DNA of 64,000 nt from contig NZ_SNYW01000012.1 of the NCBI RefSeq assembly GCF_004363235.1, positions 69,501 through 133,500 on the forward strand, in the 5' to 3' direction. Position 1 is the stretch's first letter, and the number at the start of each line of letters is the position of its first letter. The notes below the pieces were generated by a model, which worked only from the letters and a program-made list of their open reading frames with translations, had not been told where the DNA came from and ran no database searches. The stretch is from Dongia mobilis (GTDB taxonomy: Bacteria; Pseudomonadota; Alphaproteobacteria; Dongiales; Dongiaceae). The position numbers and the translations under genes are program-made. Positions 1-9,106 of this stretch are shown here, piece by piece.

Positions 1-1336
1 TCGGCGCATAGACCGCTGCCAGGGTGATGGTCATGGAAATCACCGGGCCGGCAATTTCACGCGTGCCGACCAGGGCTGCCTGGAAGGGGCTGAGGCCTTC
101 CTCGATATGCCGGTGCACGTTTTCGACCACGACGATGGCGTCATCGACCACGAGGCCGATGGCAAGAACCATGGCGAGCAGGGTCAGCAGGTTGATCGAA
201 AAGCCGAGGATCAGCAGCGCGAGGCAGACGCCGATCAGCGACAGCGGGATGGTGACCAGCGGAATGAGGACCGAGCGCAGCGATCCCATGAACAGAAAAA
301 TCACCACCATGACGATGAGAGCGGCCTCGCCGATGGTTTTCAGCACCTCCTTGATCGAGGCCCGGATAAAGATTGTCGCATCATAGGCCACCTGCATCTT
401 CATCGATGCCGGCAGGTTGGCTTCGATCGAGGGCAGAACCTTGTAGACGTCGTCGATCACCGTCAGCGGGTTGGCATCCGGCGCCGTCTTGATGCCGATG
501 AAGACAGCCTTTTCGCCGTTCACATAGACCGATGAATCGCTGCTCTCCGGCCCCAGTTCGACATTGGCTATATCCGACATGCGCACCAGCTGCGCACCTT
601 CGTTGCGGATGACCAGGTCGCGGAACTCCTGCTCGCTGCGGAGATCGGTGCGGGCGGTGGTGCCGACCACATCGAAATACCCCTTGGCACTGCCGGCCGC
701 GGCCAGATAGTTGTTGGCTTCGATGGCCGCCTGCACTTCGCCCGCGGAGATGTTGTATTGCGCCATCCTTTCTGGATCGAGCCAGATGCGCATGGCGAAT
801 TTCTGACCGCCGAAGAGTTCCGGGTCGGCAACGCCCGGAACGGTCGACAGCTTCGGCTGGATCACGCGAGCCACGTAATCAGTGATCTGGCCCGGATTCA
901 TCGCGCTGCTGGAGAAAGCGAGATACATGGACGCAAACTGGTCGCCGGTCGACTTCACGATCACCGGATCGTTGATGCCACGCGGCAGCAGCGAACGGGT
1001 CTGGTTGACCTTGGCGGTTACCGCCGTCATGGCAGCGTCGGGATCCTCGTTCAAACGGACATTGACCGTGACCACGCTGGTGCCGGCATAGGATTTCGAC
1101 GTCAGATAGTCGATGCCGTCGGCCGTCGCCACCGCCTTCTGGATGGGGTCGGTGATGAAGCCCTGCATCAGGTCGGCATCGGCGCCCGGAAAGGTCGTCG
1201 TCACCGTGACGGTCGTGTTGAAGAGTTCGGGATACTGCCGAATCTGCAGCGAAAAGATCGACTGCAGGCCCAGCAGCAGGATCAACAGGCTGATGACTGT
1301 CGCGAGAACCGGTCGCTTGATGAAAATGTCGAACAT
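1..1336 (-). CDS. RND multidrug efflux permease, N-terminal part (gene runs off the left edge)
   Basis: Inner-membrane pump of the AcrB/MexF (HAE1) family, which exports hydrophobic compounds using the proton gradient. The ATG is at 1336 on the minus strand and about 445 codons are in the window, under half the usual ~1040. The N-terminus reads MFDIFIKRPV, the standard cytoplasmic start before TM1 (about residues 10-28). A large periplasmic loop follows, then the TM2-TM4 region. The Asp pair of the proton relay is visible in VVDDAIVVVEN at about residue 398. It starts 21 bp after the adaptor gene ends, so tetR-adaptor-pump form one operon, probably controlled by the palindrome near 3150. The substrate cannot be told from the sequence. 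Confidence 0.95.
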   Translation of the reverse strand, partial: MFDIFIKRPVLATVISLLILLLGLQSIFSLQIRQYPELFNTTVTVTTTFPGADADLMQGFITDPIQKAVATADGIDYLTSKSYAGTSVVTVNVRLNEDPDAAMTAVTAKVNQTRSLLPRGINDPVIVKSTGDQFASMYLAFSSSAMNPGQITDYVARVIQPKLSTVPGVADPELFGGQKFAMRIWLDPERMAQYNISAGEVQAAIEANNYLAAAGSAKGYFDVVGTTARTDLRSEQEFRDLVIRNEGAQLVRMSDIANVELGPESSDSSVYVNGEKAVFIGIKTAPDANPLTVIDDVYKVLPSIEANLPASMKMQVAYDATIFIRASIKEVLKTIGEAALIVMVVIFLFMGSLRSVLIPLVTIPLSLIGVCLALLILGFSINLLTLLAMVLAIGLVVDDAIVVVENVHRHIEEGLSPFQAALVGTREIAGPVISMTITLAAVYAP

Positions 1337-1357
1337 GGCTTTGGTCCTGCTGCGCCC

Positions 1358-2521
1358 CTATTCCACCGGCACCTGATCGGGCAGTGCCAGCGTATCGTCC
1401 TTGACGACGGCGACTCGGGTGCCGTTGTCGAGCTTGAGCTGGCCCGACGTCACGACCATTTCCCCGGCCTCGACACCGGATTCGATGATGACGAAGCCTT
1501 GCCGCCTTTCGCCCGTGTCGACAATGCGCCGCTCCACCACATTCACGTCCTCACCAGCCTCGGTACGCTCGGCCTTGACCAGATATATATAGTCGCCATA
1601 GAGCGAGTAGCTGATCGCGGTCTGCGGCACGACGACGACGTCCATGCGTGCCGGGAGAAGTACGGCCAGCTTCGCGAACATGCCCGGCCGCAACAGGCCC
1701 TCGGCATTGTCGAAACGGCCCTGCACCTCGACCATGCCGGTCTGCTGGTTGACAAGCGGCTCGATGGCCGAGATCTCGCCTTCGAACTCCCTGACCGGAT
1801 AGGCATCGGTCGTCATGCGGATCTTCTGCCCGACCTTGAGGTCGGACAGATCGCGCTGCGACACGCTGAAATTGACGAACATGATCGAGAGGTCCTGGAT
1901 ATTCACGATGGCCTGTCCGGCCTCCAGGTATTGCCCGACATTGATCTTGCGGATGCCGAGCTCGCCGTCGAAGGGGGCAAAGATCGTCTTCTTCTCGATC
2001 TGGGCCGCCAGCGCCGCGACCTCCGCCGCCGCAACGTCGTATTCCGACTGGCGCTGGTCAAGTGTGGCCTTCGAGATGTTGTTGGTGGAGAGCAGTGTCT
2101 CGCCGCGGGCAAGGTCAGCCCTCGCCAGCTTCAGCGCCGCCTGTGCCTTGGCAAGGTTGGAGCGCTCGACATCGGCATCGAGTTGCACCAGAGGCTGGCC
2201 TTGGGCGACGCTCTCGCCGGATTCGAAGCGGATCTGCTGCACCAGCCCCGGCACCGAGGAGTTGATGTCGACACCGCGGCGCGCCTCAAGAATGCCGATC
2301 GCGGCAACCTCGACCCCCCAGTCCTGAGCCTCGGCCGGAATGGCGGTCACGTTGATGACCGGGACTGGCATGCTTGCCATTTGTGCCGCCATGGCGGTGA
2401 ACTTCGACTGGATCGTGTAGCCGATGCCGCCGAACACCAGGGTACTGCCGATCAGCATGAACAGCATCTTCCAACTGAAGATGCTGCGCAGCATGTTGCG
2501 GACAACCGAACCTGCGGACAT
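1358..2521 (-). CDS. RND efflux periplasmic adaptor (HlyD/MFP family)
   Basis: Membrane-fusion protein that links the inner-membrane RND pump to an outer-membrane channel. The protein is 387 aa. One TM anchor lies at about residues 18-38 (MLFMLIGSTLVFGGIGY). Next come the split lipoyl/barrel-sandwich halves, an alpha-helical hairpin rich in Ala/Gln/Lys (about 120-190), and a beta-barrel and membrane-proximal domain (about 210-370). I chose ATG 2521 because GAGGAG lies 7 bases upstream; an in-frame TTG at 2536 overlaps the TetR stop but has no better ribosome site. It lies directly between tetR and the pump. No outer-membrane factor gene is seen in the window. Confidence 0.93.
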   Translation of the reverse strand: MSAGSVVRNMLRSIFSWKMLFMLIGSTLVFGGIGYTIQSKFTAMAAQMASMPVPVINVTAIPAEAQDWGVEVAAIGILEARRGVDINSSVPGLVQQIRFESGESVAQGQPLVQLDADVERSNLAKAQAALKLARADLARGETLLSTNNISKATLDQRQSEYDVAAAEVAALAAQIEKKTIFAPFDGELGIRKINVGQYLEAGQAIVNIQDLSIMFVNFSVSQRDLSDLKVGQKIRMTTDAYPVREFEGEISAIEPLVNQQTGMVEVQGRFDNAEGLLRPGMFAKLAVLLPARMDVVVVPQTAISYSLYGDYIYLVKAERTEAGEDVNVVERRIVDTGERRQGFVIIESGVEAGEMVVTSGQLKLDNGTRVAVVKDDTLALPDQVPVE

Positions 2522-2532
2522 GGTCGAACTCC

Positions 2533-3090
2533 TCAAACCTTCTCTTGTTCTTTCGCCTCGACGCCGGACAGCAGGGCCAGCGCCCGTTCGCGTACCCGGT
2601 CGCGCGTACTGTCATTCATGATGGGCGAGCCCACCAGGCGATGCAGCCATAACCCGTCCATGGCAAGGGCCACCAGCAAAGCCATATCGGGATCGTCGGA
2701 ATCCTCGGTGAGACGCCGGAAGCCCTCGCTGATGGTCCCCTCCAGGGGCTCCAGCAGGCTGGGATTGGTGGCGATCGCTGCCAGCAACGCACATCCCGCC
2801 GGGTCGCTGGTCGGCGCCTCGGCATCAAAGGCGGTTGCGACCAGGGCTCGCGCCCACTTGTTCGGTCCCTGCGGCAGGACGTCATAGTGGCGCTGCTGGA
2901 GTTGCACGCATTTGTCGCTGAGATGCGCGACCATGCCCTGGATCAGCGCTTCCTTGGTCTTGAAGTGATAGAGCACACCGCCCTTGCTGATACCGGCAGC
3001 CCGCGCCGCCTCGTCCAAGGTCAGGCTGGCAACGCCTTGGGCGCGCACGACGGCAAGCGCGGAATTGATGATGTGGTCGCGGGTACTCAT
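2533..3090 (-). CDS. TetR/AcrR family transcriptional repressor of the efflux operon
   Basis: A 185-aa one-component repressor. The N-terminal helix-turn-helix (about residues 5-50) contains SLTLDEAARAAGISKGGVLY followed by HFKTKEAL, the standard TetR recognition-helix region. The C-terminal part is the ligand-binding, dimerisation domain. Start ATG 3090 is used; a TTG at 3111 would add seven residues. The gene is first in an operon with the adaptor and RND pump, and its stop lies only 11 bp before the adaptor start. A perfect 24-bp palindrome sits about 50 bp upstream of its start, so autoregulation and drug-inducible control of the pump are the simplest reading. The inducer is unknown. Confidence 0.93.
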   Translation of the reverse strand: MSTRDHIINSALAVVRAQGVASLTLDEAARAAGISKGGVLYHFKTKEALIQGMVAHLSDKCVQLQQRHYDVLPQGPNKWARALVATAFDAEAPTSDPAGCALLAAIATNPSLLEPLEGTISEGFRRLTEDSDDPDMALLVALAMDGLWLHRLVGSPIMNDSTRDRVRERALALLSGVEAKEQEKV

Positions 3091-3139
3091 GTCCAGGAAC
3101 GGCTTTGGCAATAATCGGGATGTTTGCTGCAGCGCGAAA

Positions 3140-3163
3140 ACTATACCGTCCGGACGGTATAGT
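3140..3163. promoter_or_regulatory. TetR-type operator, 24-bp perfect palindrome
   Basis: The core TATACCGTCCGGACGGTATA is a perfect inverted repeat and extends two more bases on each side (AC...GT). It lies 50 bp upstream of the tetR start. Its symmetry and CCG/CGG half-sites are typical of TetR-family operators that control RND pumps. That the neighbouring TetR protein binds it is an inference. Confidence 0.8.
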
Positions 3164-3286
3164 AAAGTGGGTATGGGGGCATTTTTCCTGGCGACGCCAA
3201 CTATCTATAAAATCTTCGTTTTTTGCCGCCAGGGAGGAGTTTGGCGCGCCTTTGGCGGCGATCCTACGACATCCTTGACCACGGGG

Positions 3287-5350
3287 TCACGCAGGGGCCG
3301 TGGAACGGGTCCCTGCCCTGCCGGCCGCGACCAGGAGCGTCGCGGTGGTGCCGAGGTCGACCATGCTGGTGATTTCGAGGGCGAACCCGACGCGATCGCA
3401 CAGCATCCTCGTAATCGGCAGGCCGAGGCCGACACCGCTATTCCCGGCAACATAGGGATTGCGCACCGAGCGCGAGAACGGGACGAAGGCGTTGCGCAAT
3501 TCCTCCGCCGTCATGCCGACACCATTGTCGCCGATTTCGATCCGGCAAGTGCCGTCAGATCGCAATTGCCCCCGTACGGTAATGGTGCCGTTCGGCCGCG
3601 TGTACTTCACGGCATTGCTGAGCAGATTGGTCAGAATCTGCTTGAGCGGGGTCTCGTCCACCAGGAGCACAAGGTCGTCTGGGATCTCGACCTGCCACTG
3701 CAGCCGTTTTTCGGCAAATTGCTGCTCCAGCATGCGCCGGATGCCGGCAACTACGTCGCCCAGCACCTGCGGGTCACGGCCGCCGCTATCCAGGCCGTGA
3801 TCGAACCGGGCGAATTCCAGCACCTGATCGATCAATTGCTGCAAATGGCGACCGAGGCCGATGATATCCGCGACATAGGAGCGCTCGCGCTCGCCAAGGC
3901 GGTCGGCGCTCGTCATTTCGATCATCTCGGAGAAGCCGATGATGCCGTTGAGCGGCGTCCGCAACTCGTGGCTCATATGCGCCAGGAATTCGGACTTGAT
4001 CTGCCCGGCACGGATCGCCTCATCCAGCGCCAGCTGCGTCGCCTGAATCTGGGCAGACAGATTGCGCGCCATGTCGATCAGCGCCTCTTCGGTCTGCCGG
4101 ATCTCCTTGAACGAACCTTGCGCCGGCAGCAGGTCTTCAAACTGGCCGCTCCTGACACGACTCGCATTGTGCTCCAGGCGGCGCAGTCCTGCCACGATCG
4201 GCTGCGACAAGGCGATGGCGGCCAGAACGGTGACGAGGGCAATGCCGGCGACCATCCAGAAAACCGAATCCCGCACCGAGGAAAACCAGCCGAGCGGCCC
4301 GGCACGCGGCACCGCGATGCCGACCAGCCACGAAAGGCCGCGAAAATCGAATGCACTGAGCTCAGCCAGATAGTTGACGCCTTGCCAATCGAGTGTACGG
4401 AAGCCAACCGGTTTCAGGGCACCCGGCGACATTCCGTGCCGCCAGACTGCAGGCAGCAGGGACTGGTCGAGATCGTCAACCGTCATCAACGCCTGGCCAA
4501 TCGGCCGGACGATCTGTCGTGACGTCGGCTGGCGCGCCAATTCCGAGGCAGCGATGATACCAGCCTCGTCCGTCAACAGGAAGGCGCGCCCGCTGATCTC
4601 CGATTCCAGGCGCTGGAAAAACTGCGACATCTCGTTGAGCGTGATATCTGCGCCGATCACGCATTGCATGACCTCGTTTTCACATTTTGCCGGCCGCGCC
4701 ACGGTGATGCCAGGCTGGCGCGTGGTCCAGAATACGTACGGCTCGGTCCAGCCGCTGTTGAGACCACGCGTCGCAGCCGCATACCAGGGCCGCAATCGTG
4801 GATCGTAGCCGTCCACCATCGTGGCATCCGGAACGATCTCCTCATAGAAGGCATTGCGCCAGGTAACCGTCACCATGCGCGCGCGACGCTGCTCCTCGAT
4901 GGTCTTGAACATGAATTGGTCGCCGGTCACCGTCTGCACGCGCATGACATAGGTGAAGCCGCCGTCCTCGTAGCCGACATACATTCCGGCGAGATAGGGA
5001 TGCGCCATGAGTTGTTGCCAGAGATAGCGCTGCAGCACTTGCCGGTCGGTCGCATCGAGCGTCCGCTCGCTGATCATCCTGGCCGTCAGGTCCGAAAGGC
5101 GCTCAGCCTGGCTGAGGAAGGCGACCGCTCGCGAGACGATATGGCTGGTCGCACTGCGCATCAGCGATTGCGCAGCTGCATCGGCCCCCCGCTGTGCGAT
5201 GACCAGCCCGCCACCGATGATGGCCAGGGCCGCCATGCCGACCAGGAGCGGAAGTGCGATCAGCAGAACCGTTCGAACCGACCAGAAGGCCCGCATTGGC
5301 CGCCGTTTTCCCCTTACGTTAGATGACTTCAGGCCTGCTTCGGCCCACAT
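3287..5350 (-). CDS. Membrane sensor histidine kinase with dCache sensor domain (orphan)
   Basis: A 687-aa two-component sensor kinase. TM1 spans about 27-51. A periplasmic double-Cache domain follows at about 60-350 and includes the Cache motif DPRLRPWY. TM2 is at about 363-383, then HAMP at about 384-436. The HisKA domain has the phospho-acceptor His at about 461 in [12 protein letters not shown]. The C-terminal ATPase has an N-box (NLLSNAVKYT), G1 (DNGVGM) and G2 (NSGVGLGL). Cache domains usually bind small organic acids or amino acids. No response regulator is adjacent, so the partner is unknown. ATG 5296 (MRAFWS) is a plausible alternative start, giving a shorter cytoplasmic N-terminus. 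Confidence 0.92.
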   Translation of the reverse strand: MWAEAGLKSSNVRGKRRPMRAFWSVRTVLLIALPLLVGMAALAIIGGGLVIAQRGADAAAQSLMRSATSHIVSRAVAFLSQAERLSDLTARMISERTLDATDRQVLQRYLWQQLMAHPYLAGMYVGYEDGGFTYVMRVQTVTGDQFMFKTIEEQRRARMVTVTWRNAFYEEIVPDATMVDGYDPRLRPWYAAATRGLNSGWTEPYVFWTTRQPGITVARPAKCENEVMQCVIGADITLNEMSQFFQRLESEISGRAFLLTDEAGIIAASELARQPTSRQIVRPIGQALMTVDDLDQSLLPAVWRHGMSPGALKPVGFRTLDWQGVNYLAELSAFDFRGLSWLVGIAVPRAGPLGWFSSVRDSVFWMVAGIALVTVLAAIALSQPIVAGLRRLEHNASRVRSGQFEDLLPAQGSFKEIRQTEEALIDMARNLSAQIQATQLALDEAIRAGQIKSEFLAHMSHELRTPLNGIIGFSEMIEMTSADRLGERERSYVADIIGLGRHLQQLIDQVLEFARFDHGLDSGGRDPQVLGDVVAGIRRMLEQQFAEKRLQWQVEIPDDLVLLVDETPLKQILTNLLSNAVKYTRPNGTITVRGQLRSDGTCRIEIGDNGVGMTAEELRNAFVPFSRSVRNPYVAGNSGVGLGLPITRMLCDRVGFALEITSMVDLGTTATLLVAAGRAGTRSTAPA

Positions 5351-5401
5351 GTGACCTTACATGACCGAGAAGGTGGTGCAAGCGAGGCCTGAATGCCGAC
5401 G

Positions 5402-6508
5402 TCACACACTTATGGTAACCGACGCAGGGCCGATAACATCAGGACGTGGCGTCACGCCAAGACCAGGAGTCATACCCGCGGCCATCCTGCCGCCCTGACG
5501 TTTGGGCCCGCCTTCGGCGATCGAACGCGTAACATAGGAGTTGAAATCCGTCGCCGAAAACAGAAGCTCTTGCGGCGTCGAATGCGCGAGATGGGCGATG
5601 GCAGCGGTCGCGATGTCGCCCCCCCAGGTATCCTCGATCGTCATGGCGATCCCGAGGGCCTGGCAAAGGTCTCGAATCTGCCGCGCCCGCGTCAGACCGC
5701 CGACCTTGCTGATCTTCAGGTTGATGACGTCCATGGCGAGGTCGGCATGGCCCTTGAGGACGGCGCCGAGGGAATCGATCACTTCGTCGAGGATGAATGG
5801 GCGCGCCGTGCGGCGGCGAATGGCGAGACATTCCTCGTAGGACATGCACGGTTGCTCAATATAGACGTCGATATCGCGCACGGCATCGACCACGCGAGCC
5901 GCCTCATGCATCAGCCAGCCGGTATTGGCATCGGCGATCAGCACGTCGCCCGGCTGCAGTTCCGCCGCGCATGCCTCGATCCGTGCGATGTCGGTGTCAG
6001 GATCACCACCGACCTTCAACTGGAACTTGGTATAGCCATCAGCGCGGTACTGATGGACGCGTTCGGCCATCTCTGCCGGGCTCTCCTGGCTGATGGCGCG
6101 GTAGAGGGCAAAACTGTCGCCATAGCGGCCGCCCAGCAGGGTGACGACCGGCAGCCCCGCAGCCTTGCCGAGGATGTCCCAGCAGGCGACATCGATGCCC
6201 GATTTCACGTAAGGATGCCCGCGCAGGGCCTGGTCCATGCGCCGGTTGAGAACCCCAAGATCCCGCGGGTCGAGGCCGAGGAGCTTCGGCCCGATTTCCT
6301 TCAGTCCCGTGCGCACGCCTTCGGCATAGGCCGGCAGATAGGCCGGCCCCAGCGGGCAGACCTCGCCATAGCCGGTGATACCGGCATCGGTCTCGACCGC
6401 AATGACGGTGGAGTCGAACACGACCACCTGGTTGCCGCCGGACCACTTATAGGATCCTTCATGCAGCGGCAGTTCGACGCGATGGGCGCGGATGGCTGTG
6501 ATCTTCAT
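5402..6508 (-). CDS. Enolase-superfamily enzyme, probable cis-3-hydroxy-L-proline dehydratase
   Basis: A 368-aa member of the mandelate racemase/muconate lactonizing group. An N-terminal capping domain (1-~125) precedes a TIM barrel. Metal ligands are visible as Asp193 (IADAN), Glu218 (YIEQP) and Asp241 (ILDE). Catalytic lysines lie in KFQLKVGG (161/165) and LKISKVGG (265/268), and a WGGD motif follows. The loop [10 protein letters not shown] near residue 17 and CPLGPAY near 51 resemble, from memory, the cis-3-hydroxyproline dehydratase / 4-hydroxyproline-betaine epimerase subgroup. The dehydratase forms delta-1-pyrroline-2-carboxylate, which an OCD-family reductase turns into proline; such a reductase gene is at 30183. 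An epimerase role on proline betaines is the main alternative. Confidence 0.8.
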   Translation of the reverse strand: MKITAIRAHRVELPLHEGSYKWSGGNQVVVFDSTVIAVETDAGITGYGEVCPLGPAYLPAYAEGVRTGLKEIGPKLLGLDPRDLGVLNRRMDQALRGHPYVKSGIDVACWDILGKAAGLPVVTLLGGRYGDSFALYRAISQESPAEMAERVHQYRADGYTKFQLKVGGDPDTDIARIEACAAELQPGDVLIADANTGWLMHEAARVVDAVRDIDVYIEQPCMSYEECLAIRRRTARPFILDEVIDSLGAVLKGHADLAMDVINLKISKVGGLTRARQIRDLCQALGIAMTIEDTWGGDIATAAIAHLAHSTPQELLFSATDFNSYVTRSIAEGGPKRQGGRMAAGMTPGLGVTPRPDVIGPASVTISV

Positions 6509-6570
6509 GCTTGAGGTCCCCGTTTTTGGCAGACCGAACCTAGCGGAAATCGCCGGCGATCAGAAGGGGG

Positions 6571-7125
6571 CTAATCCTCGGGCTCGATCTCGATATCGCT
6601 GGCCAGAACCTGCCTTGCCAGCGCCAGCGAGAACCCGGCGCGCGCCATGGCGGCGAGGTCGCGCTTCTCCTGGATGAGGCGTTGCGCGCCCGCGATATGT
6701 CGCGCGCGATAGGGGCCGAGGCGCCGGCGCTTGGCATAGGCGATCGCCGCCGCATGATCGGAATCGCCGAATTCCTCGGCCAGGTCGGCGATGGCCGCAT
6801 CTCGCATGGCGCCGTCGACACCCAGCTGCGCCAGCTTGACCCCGATCTGGTGCCGCGATGCGCCACGCCTTGTCAGGCTGGCGGCCTTCATGGCGGCAAA
6901 GCTCCGGTCATCGAGCAGTTTGCGCGCCACCAGCGATTGCACGATCTCGGTGACCGCCGCCAGTAGCGGCGCCGGGTCTTCGTCGTGGGCCGCGGCCGAC
7001 CGGCGGATGCGGCGCACCAGCATGTCCCGCACCCGCTTTTCGGTCGCGGCGAAGCGCGCCAGGTAATCGAGCGCTACCTGGTCGAGATCGTTTCGGGTGA
7101 GGCGTTTCGGTTTACGGGACTTCAT
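6571..7125 (-). CDS. recX: RecX-family regulatory protein
   Basis: A 184-aa RecX-type protein, a small all-helical modulator that binds RecA filaments and limits recombinase activity. The three-helix RecX repeats are recognisable: LARFAATEKRVRDMLVRR (about 24-41), then LLDDRSFA, RRGASRHQI and a C-terminal AIAYAKRRRLGPYR segment. The start is ATG 7125. recA is not in the window, so the gene is unlinked to its partner here. It is divergent from the FAD oxidoreductase at 7217. Alphaproteobacterial RecX proteins are weakly conserved, so the assignment rests on repeat pattern and length. Confidence 0.85.
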   Translation of the reverse strand: MKSRKPKRLTRNDLDQVALDYLARFAATEKRVRDMLVRRIRRSAAAHDEDPAPLLAAVTEIVQSLVARKLLDDRSFAAMKAASLTRRGASRHQIGVKLAQLGVDGAMRDAAIADLAEEFGDSDHAAAIAYAKRRRLGPYRARHIAGAQRLIQEKRDLAAMARAGFSLALARQVLASDIEIEPED

Positions 7126-7216
7126 CGTGCCAGCATGGCAGATTCGTTACCTGCCTGCACTGGAAAGACGGTCGCGAACGGTCTATCAATGCCGCGCCAG
7201 TCTTGGGGGGACGACG

Positions 7217-8515
7217 ATGACCGATACCGTATTCGCCACCGGGTACAAGAACGAAAGCTTTTGGTGGGAGGATGCGCCCCGCCCCGACCGGCGCGCGGGA
7301 TCCCTGCCGGCCAAGGTCGACGTGCTGGTGATCGGTTCCGGCTATACCGGCCTGATGGCGGCCTGGGAAACCGCCAAGGGTGGCCGGTCGACCCTGGTCG
7401 TCGATGCCGAGGCCGCCGGTTTCGGCTGTTCCAGCCGCAATGGCGGCCAGGTTTCCACCAGTATCAAGCCGACGCTCTCCGAGCTTTCCGGCCGCATGAA
7501 CGAGGAGATCGCGCGCGGTGTCAGGCAGGAAGGCATCGACTCGCTCGCCTATGTCACCGATCTCGTGGAAACGCAGAAGCTCGATTGTGACTGGCGCGTG
7601 GTCGGGCGTTATCACGCGGCGCATAACCCGAAGCAGTTCGATGCGCTGGCCAAGGCGATGCAGACCCAGCCCCAGGGCCTCGTCGTCCCCTACGAGATCG
7701 TGACGCGGGCCGAGCAGTCCAAGGATATCGACACCGCCTTCTACCATGGCGGCGTCGTCTATCCGAAACATGCCTCGCTGCATCCCGGCAAGTATCACCT
7801 GGAATTGCTGCGCCTCTCCGAAGGCGCTGGCGCGCAAGTGGTTTCCTATTGTCCGGTCACCCACCTCGACAAGGATCCCGGCGGCTTCGTGGCAACGACG
7901 CCGCTCGGCCGCGTCAACGCCCGCGACGTCGTGGTGGCGACCAACGGCTATACCGGGCCGCTTACCCCCTGGCACCGCCGCCGCGTCATTCCGATCGGCT
8001 CCTACATCATTGCCACCGAGGAATTGCCGCTGGAGCAGACGGCGCGCCTGCTGCCCACCGACCGCGTCATCTCGGACACCCGCAAGCTGGTCTTCTATTA
8101 CCGCCTGTCGCCGGACAAGAGGCGTATCATCTTCGGCGGGCGCGTCGCCTATATGGAGAACGACCCCAAGGTCAGTGCGCCGCGTCTGCATTACTGGATG
8201 TCGCTGGTCTTTCCGGAGTTGAAGGCGACCAGGGTGAGCCATAGCTGGATGGGCTATGTCGCCTATACCTTCGACACCCTGCCGCATCTCGGGCAGCAGG
8301 ACGGTCTCTACTACGCCATGGGCTATTGCGGCTCCGGCATCTCGCTCGCCACCTATTTCGGCGCCAAGATCGGCCAGCAGGTGCTGGGCAAGAAGGAAGG
8401 AATGAGCCCGCTCAACAACGTGCCATTCCAGACCCGACCGCTCTATGAGGGCAATCCGTGGTTCCTGGCCCCCTCGATTCTCTATTACCGCATCCGGGAT
8501 TCGCTGCCGATCTGA
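7217..8515 (+). CDS. FAD-dependent amine oxidase, DAO family (gamma-glutamylputrescine oxidase-like)
   Basis: A 432-aa flavoprotein oxidase. The N-terminal dinucleotide-binding motif is VIGSGYTGLMAAWETAKGG (about 34-52), followed by SSRNGGQVS. The middle has FYYRLSPDKRRIIFGGR, and the C-terminus has the second FAD contact GYCGSGISLATYFG. These blocks are typical of PuuB/OrdL-like members, which oxidise gamma-glutamylputrescine or related secondary amines and release H2O2. ATG 7217 has GGGGGG six bases upstream. A PuuD-like amidotransferase (9107) lies 600 bp downstream and a Pot-like importer 12 kb away, which fits amine or polyamine use. The substrate is not proven; other N-methyl or imino substrates remain possible. 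Confidence 0.85.
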   Translation: MTDTVFATGYKNESFWWEDAPRPDRRAGSLPAKVDVLVIGSGYTGLMAAWETAKGGRSTLVVDAEAAGFGCSSRNGGQVSTSIKPTLSELSGRMNEEIARGVRQEGIDSLAYVTDLVETQKLDCDWRVVGRYHAAHNPKQFDALAKAMQTQPQGLVVPYEIVTRAEQSKDIDTAFYHGGVVYPKHASLHPGKYHLELLRLSEGAGAQVVSYCPVTHLDKDPGGFVATTPLGRVNARDVVVATNGYTGPLTPWHRRRVIPIGSYIIATEELPLEQTARLLPTDRVISDTRKLVFYYRLSPDKRRIIFGGRVAYMENDPKVSAPRLHYWMSLVFPELKATRVSHSWMGYVAYTFDTLPHLGQQDGLYYAMGYCGSGISLATYFGAKIGQQVLGKKEGMSPLNNVPFQTRPLYEGNPWFLAPSILYYRIRDSLPI

Positions 8516-8521
8516 GAGAAC

Positions 8522-8992
8522 TCACCGCCGCGCGCGGAAGAAGCCGCGCAGCAGTTCGGCGCTCGCCGCTTCCGCCGTCGTCGGCCCGCTGATCTCCGGC
8601 CGGTGATGACAGGTCGGTTGCTCGAAAAACCGGCCACCATGCAGCACGCCGCCGCCCTTGGGGTCGGGTGCCGCGAAATGCACCCGCCGCAGCCGCGCGA
8701 AACTGATCGCGGCCGCACACATGGCGCAGGGCTCCAGCGTCACGTAGAGTTCGGCGAAGGGCAGGCGCTTCTCGCGCCGGCTGGTGGCGACGGCCCGGAT
8801 CACCAGCATCTCGGCATGCGCCGTCGGGTCGTGCCATTCCTCAACCCGGTTGTGATCGGCTGCCAGCACTTCGCCGGTGGCTGGATCCACCAGGACGGCG
8901 CCCACTGGCACCTCGGCACGCGCAGCGGCGGCTTCCGCCTGGCGCAAGGCCAATTCCATGAAATCCACCGGATGCGGGTGCGGGATGGTCAT
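8522..8992 (-). CDS. tadA: tRNA adenosine(34) deaminase
   Basis: A 156-aa zinc deaminase that converts A34 to inosine in tRNA-Arg(ACG). The zinc and catalytic residues are in TAHAEM (His and Glu near 59-61) and LEPCAMCAAA (two Cys near 89-92). The sequence VPVGAVLVD near residue 30 is the standard TadA beginning. ATG 8992 is chosen; an in-frame GTG at 9001 would add three residues. The C-terminal FFRARR matches the TadA basic tail that contacts tRNA. A cytosine or guanine deaminase is the alternative, but length and motif favour TadA. It is convergent with the FAD oxidase, with a 6-bp gap. Confidence 0.9.
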   Translation of the reverse strand: MTIPHPHPVDFMELALRQAEAAAARAEVPVGAVLVDPATGEVLAADHNRVEEWHDPTAHAEMLVIRAVATSRREKRLPFAELYVTLEPCAMCAAAISFARLRRVHFAAPDPKGGGVLHGGRFFEQPTCHHRPEISGPTTAEAASAELLRGFFRARR

Positions 8993-9106
8993 GGCCCGCA
9001 CTGTCGGGCCATCGGCCTATTCTGGTCAAGGGTGGGCTTGTGTCCAACCTGCTGATATGAAATAGCTTTGCGAAATCAGTTCCAGCCAGCCCGGAGCCGG
9101 CCCCGC

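Noticed and set aside
758-2887. A 709-codon open frame on the plus strand
   Set aside because: It is antisense to the RND pump, adaptor and TetR genes, is rich in His/Asp/Arg as expected of GC-rich shadow frames, and has no recognisable domain.
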